Assembly (NCBI GenBank): GCA_050732575.1
Contig: JBOHRF010000202.1
Span: 1 to 9,131, forward strand
Source: JBBDWZ01 sp050732575
GTDB taxonomy: Bacteria; Gemmatimonadota; Gemmatimonadetes; Longimicrobiales; RSA9
Length of the DNA stretch: 9,131 nucleotides
Direction of reading: 5' to 3'
The translations under genes and the position numbers were made by a program. The notes under the pieces are model-generated. The model made no database searches. It was not told where the DNA came from and saw only the letters and a program-made list of their open reading frames with translations. Positions 7,493 through 9,131 of this stretch are shown here, piece by piece. The stretch's first letter is position 1. Each line of letters begins with the position of its first letter.

Positions 7493-7505
7493 CTACAGTT
7501 AACTT
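7477..7505 (+). promoter_or_regulatory. Candidate promoter of the tRNA-Pro/tRNA-Arg unit
   Basis: TTGACC (7477-7482), a 17-base spacer and TAACTT (7500-7505) resemble a housekeeping sigma-70 promoter. Initiation would fall near 7512, about 17 bases upstream of mature tRNA-Pro. The -35 hexamer and spacer length are identical to the two candidate rRNA promoters at 8049 and 8220. A T7 run and a small hairpin (CTCCC-GAC-GGGAG, 7512-7524) lie between it and the tRNA. Confidence 0.65.
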
Positions 7506-7528
7506 TTTTTGCTCCCGACGGGAGGTTA

Positions 7529-7603
7529 CGGGGCGTAGCGCAGCCCGGTTAGCGCGCCTGCTTTGGGAGCAGGAGGTCCTCGGTTCAAATCCGAGCGCCC
7601 CGA
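7529..7603 (+). tRNA. tRNA-Pro (anticodon TGG)
   Basis: A complete 75-nt cloverleaf: acceptor CGGGGCG (7529-7535) pairs fully with CGCCCCG (7596-7602), discriminator A. The D-stem GCGC/GCGC, anticodon stem CCTGC/GCAGG around loop TTTGGGA (anticodon TGG) and T-stem CTCGG/CCGAG around TTCAAAT are all intact. No CCA is encoded (CTC follows the discriminator). It reads proline CCN codons and is first in a four-tRNA cluster. Confidence 0.97.
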
Positions 7604-7670
7604 CTCGCGGCGCCCCAACGGCTGCCTGCGATCGACGCATCGTGCGCTGGGCTTGCATAGTCACGCATCT

Positions 7671-7744
7671 GCGCCCGTAGCTCAGGTGGACAGAGCAACG
7701 GCCTTCTAAGCCGTGGGTCATAGGTTCGAATCCTATCGGGCGCG
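7671..7744 (+). tRNA. tRNA-Arg (anticodon TCT)
   Basis: A 74-nt cloverleaf: acceptor GCGCCCG/CGGGCGC with discriminator G (usual for arginine), D-stem GCTC/GAGC, anticodon stem ACGGC/GCCGT around CTTCTAA (anticodon TCT, reading AGA/AGG), and T-stem ATAGG/CCTAT around TTCGAAT. CCA is not encoded. It follows tRNA-Pro after 67 bases and is followed within 4 bases by a terminator-like hairpin. Confidence 0.97.
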
Positions 7745-7747
7745 TCT

Positions 7748-7779
7748 GGACCGGCACCGCGTGGCCGGTCCTGTTGTTT
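7748..7779 (+). terminator. Terminator-like hairpin between tRNA-Arg and tRNA-His
   Basis: GGACCGGC (7748-7755) and GCCGGTCC (7764-7771) form a perfect 8-bp GC-rich stem with an 8-base loop, followed by TGTTGTTT, which is T-rich but interrupted. This suggests at least partial rho-independent termination after the Pro-Arg pair, or a processing/protecting hairpin. An unusual run of eight G follows (7781-7788). Confidence 0.6.
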
Positions 7780-7837
7780 CGGGGGGGGCAATGCGACGTT
7801 TGCTGGTCACGCACTGCCCGCTCCGTGCCGTGTTTAT

Positions 7838-7912
7838 GGTGGGCGTAGCTCAGGTGGTTAGAGCGCCAGGTTGTGGCCCTGGAGGCCGGGGGTTCAAGTC
7901 CCCTCGCTCACC
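7838..7912 (+). tRNA. tRNA-His (anticodon GTG)
   Basis: The cloverleaf has acceptor GTGGGCG (7839-7845) paired with CGCTCAC (7905-7911, one G-T wobble), D-stem GCTC/GAGC, anticodon stem CCAGG/CCTGG around TTGTGGC (anticodon GTG), and T-stem GGGGG/CCCCT around TTCAAGT. Discriminator C at 7912 and genome-encoded G at 7838 form the G-1:C73 pair that is the main identity element for histidyl-tRNA synthetase. CCA is not encoded. Confidence 0.97.
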
Positions 7913-7928
7913 CTGCGCCGGTTGCTCG

Positions 7929-8001
<73 letters not shown>

Positions 8002-8048
8002 CTGACAGTACGGGGAAAAACCATTGGGGGACAGCCTTTTTTCTGGCC

Positions 8049-8077
8049 TTGACCACACGCGGACGCCCGATTAGTTT
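8049..8077 (+). promoter_or_regulatory. Candidate rRNA promoter P1
   Basis: TTGACC (8049-8054), 17 bases, then TAGTTT (8072-8077). It lies 48 bases after tRNA-Lys with no gene between it and the rRNA leader. Same -35 hexamer and spacing as P2 and the tRNA promoter. Tandem promoters are common for rRNA operons, so I read it as the upstream one. Confidence 0.5.
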
Positions 8078-8219
8078 GCACGTCCCTTGAACGTTCCATG
8101 AAGCGTTCGCGTAACTCGAAATTTTGGAATCACTTAACGAGCGTCGCCTTCCGATCTGCCATCCGCAGCCGGGCACCTCTGTTGCAACCTAAGTGATTGA
8201 CAATTAAAGACTTAACACC

Positions 8220-8248
8220 TTGACCGGCCGGAGCAATCCGGTTAGTGT
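8220..8248 (+). promoter_or_regulatory. Candidate rRNA promoter P2
   Basis: TTGACC (8220-8225), 17 bases, then TAGTGT (8243-8248). Initiation near 8255 would give a leader of about 205 nt, with a boxA-like site just inside it. ACCGG (8223-8227) and CCGGT (8238-8242) form an inverted repeat overlapping the -35 element and spacer. An AT-rich stretch containing TTGACA (8197-8202) just upstream might act as an UP-like element or a further -35. Confidence 0.55.
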
Positions 8249-8276
8249 TCAAGGATGCGGTTTAACCGCGTTTTGG

Positions 8277-8288
8277 GCTGTTTGACAA
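8277..8288 (+). promoter_or_regulatory. boxA-like rRNA antitermination site
   Basis: GCTGTTTGACAA differs from the widespread boxA consensus GCTCTTTNACAA at one base. BoxA in the nascent transcript recruits NusB-NusE to protect rRNA transcription from premature termination. Its place, about 20 bases inside the predicted P2 transcript and 170 bases before 16S, is as expected. Confidence 0.7.
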
Positions 8289-8316
8289 TCGAGGTTGGGG
8301 AATTCGGACGGGCCCC

Positions 8317-8342
8317 GGTGGAGAGCACTACTTCTCTCCGCC
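8317..8342 (+). other. Leader hairpin 1
   Basis: GGTGGAGAG (8317-8325) and CTCTCCGCC (8334-8342) pair over 9 bp (one T-G wobble) around an 8-base loop. It lies downstream of boxA in the rRNA leader. No T-run follows, so a structural or processing role is more likely than termination. Confidence 0.5.
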
Positions 8343-8403
8343 CGATCGCAAGATCAGGGGTAACCGTAAAAGTAGATTCCGAACAGATAGACAGAAGGAA
8401 TGC

Positions 8404-8419
8404 CGGATCGAAAGGTCCG
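8404..8419 (+). other. Leader hairpin 2 with GNRA tetraloop
   Basis: CGGATC and GGTCCG form 6 bp (one T-G wobble) closed by a GAAA tetraloop, a stable RNA fold. It is 40 bases before the 16S 5' end and may help leader folding or 16S processing. Confidence 0.5.
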
Positions 8420-8458
8420 CATTCGCGGAAGCTAAGCTGTTCAATGAGCTGATTAAAC

Positions 8459-9131
<673 letters not shown>

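Larger units (their letters stand above)
8249..8458 (+). other. rRNA operon 5' leader
   Basis: This stretch has no credible protein gene. It contains a boxA-like site and two good hairpins (separate entries) and leads directly into 16S rRNA. Part of it should pair with sequence downstream of 16S, outside the window, to form the processing stem. The remaining intergenic part between tRNA-Lys and P2 (8002-8219) holds P1 and an AT-rich block but no other recognisable feature. Confidence 0.7.

Noticed and set aside
7504..7524. T7 run with hairpin CTCCC-GAC-GGGAG as terminator of the protein operon
   Set aside because: On the plus strand the T run precedes the hairpin rather than following it, and it overlaps the predicted tRNA promoter -10.
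7329..7814. Minus-strand open frame of 161 codons, with shorter ones at 7585-7791, 7908-8099 and 7940-8176
   Set aside because: They run antisense through tRNA genes. Phrases such as GFEPRTSCSQ and EGIEPSTLGL are the well-known false peptides produced by translating tRNA complements.
8015..8042. Possible terminator after tRNA-Lys (T6 run at about 8037-8042)
   Set aside because: The only pairing I find is a short A/T stem with a loop of about 17 bases; no GC-rich stem precedes the T run, so it was not called.
8255..8452. 65-codon open frame before 16S
   Set aside because: Lies wholly in the rRNA leader across boxA and hairpins; no ribosome-binding site or known motif.

Overview
The window looks like a high-GC chromosomal segment from a Gram-negative (two-membrane) bacterium. 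Evidence for two membranes is an Omp85-type barrel protein, two lipoproteins with clear lipoboxes and an LptE-like protein. The partial 16S rRNA at the right end is clearly bacterial but divergent. Together with the HEAT-cyclophilin and protease/propeller/barrel genes it is compatible with Gemmatimonadota or a neighbouring poorly cultured phylum. That placement is an impression from memory, not a database result.

Region 1 (1-7437) is one tightly packed plus-strand gene run, probably an operon. In order it holds: the C-terminal part of a HEAT-repeat/cyclophilin peptidyl-prolyl isomerase (left end outside the window); a 978-aa exported protein joining a gluzincin-type metalloprotease domain, a TolB-like propeller and an Omp85/surface-antigen barrel; a lipoprotein resembling LolB/LolA-fold proteins; an LptE-like lipoprotein; hemC (hydroxymethylbilane synthase); rph (RNase PH); and rdgB (XTP/dITP pyrophosphatase). 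Four junctions are four-base NTGA overlaps (ATGA, TTGA, GTGA, GTGA), one is a 50-base overlap, and only rph has a spacer (73 nt) with its own Shine-Dalgarno. The first four genes read as an outer-membrane assembly module. The last three are housekeeping genes: tetrapyrrole synthesis, tRNA 3' processing and nucleotide-pool cleaning.

Region 2 (7438-8001) is a stable-RNA cluster: tRNA-Pro(TGG), tRNA-Arg(TCT), tRNA-His(GTG) and tRNA-Lys(CTT), none with an encoded CCA. A promoter precedes tRNA-Pro, and a terminator-like hairpin separates the Pro-Arg pair from the His-Lys pair.

Region 3 (8002-9131) is the start of an rRNA operon. Two candidate promoters share the TTGACC - 17 bp - TAGTnT form, close to the tRNA promoter. 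They are followed by a boxA-like antitermination site, leader hairpins and the first ~673 nt of 16S rRNA, which runs off the right edge.

I found no mobile element, CRISPR array or defence system. The most unusual item is the three-part protease/propeller/barrel protein and its neighbourhood.
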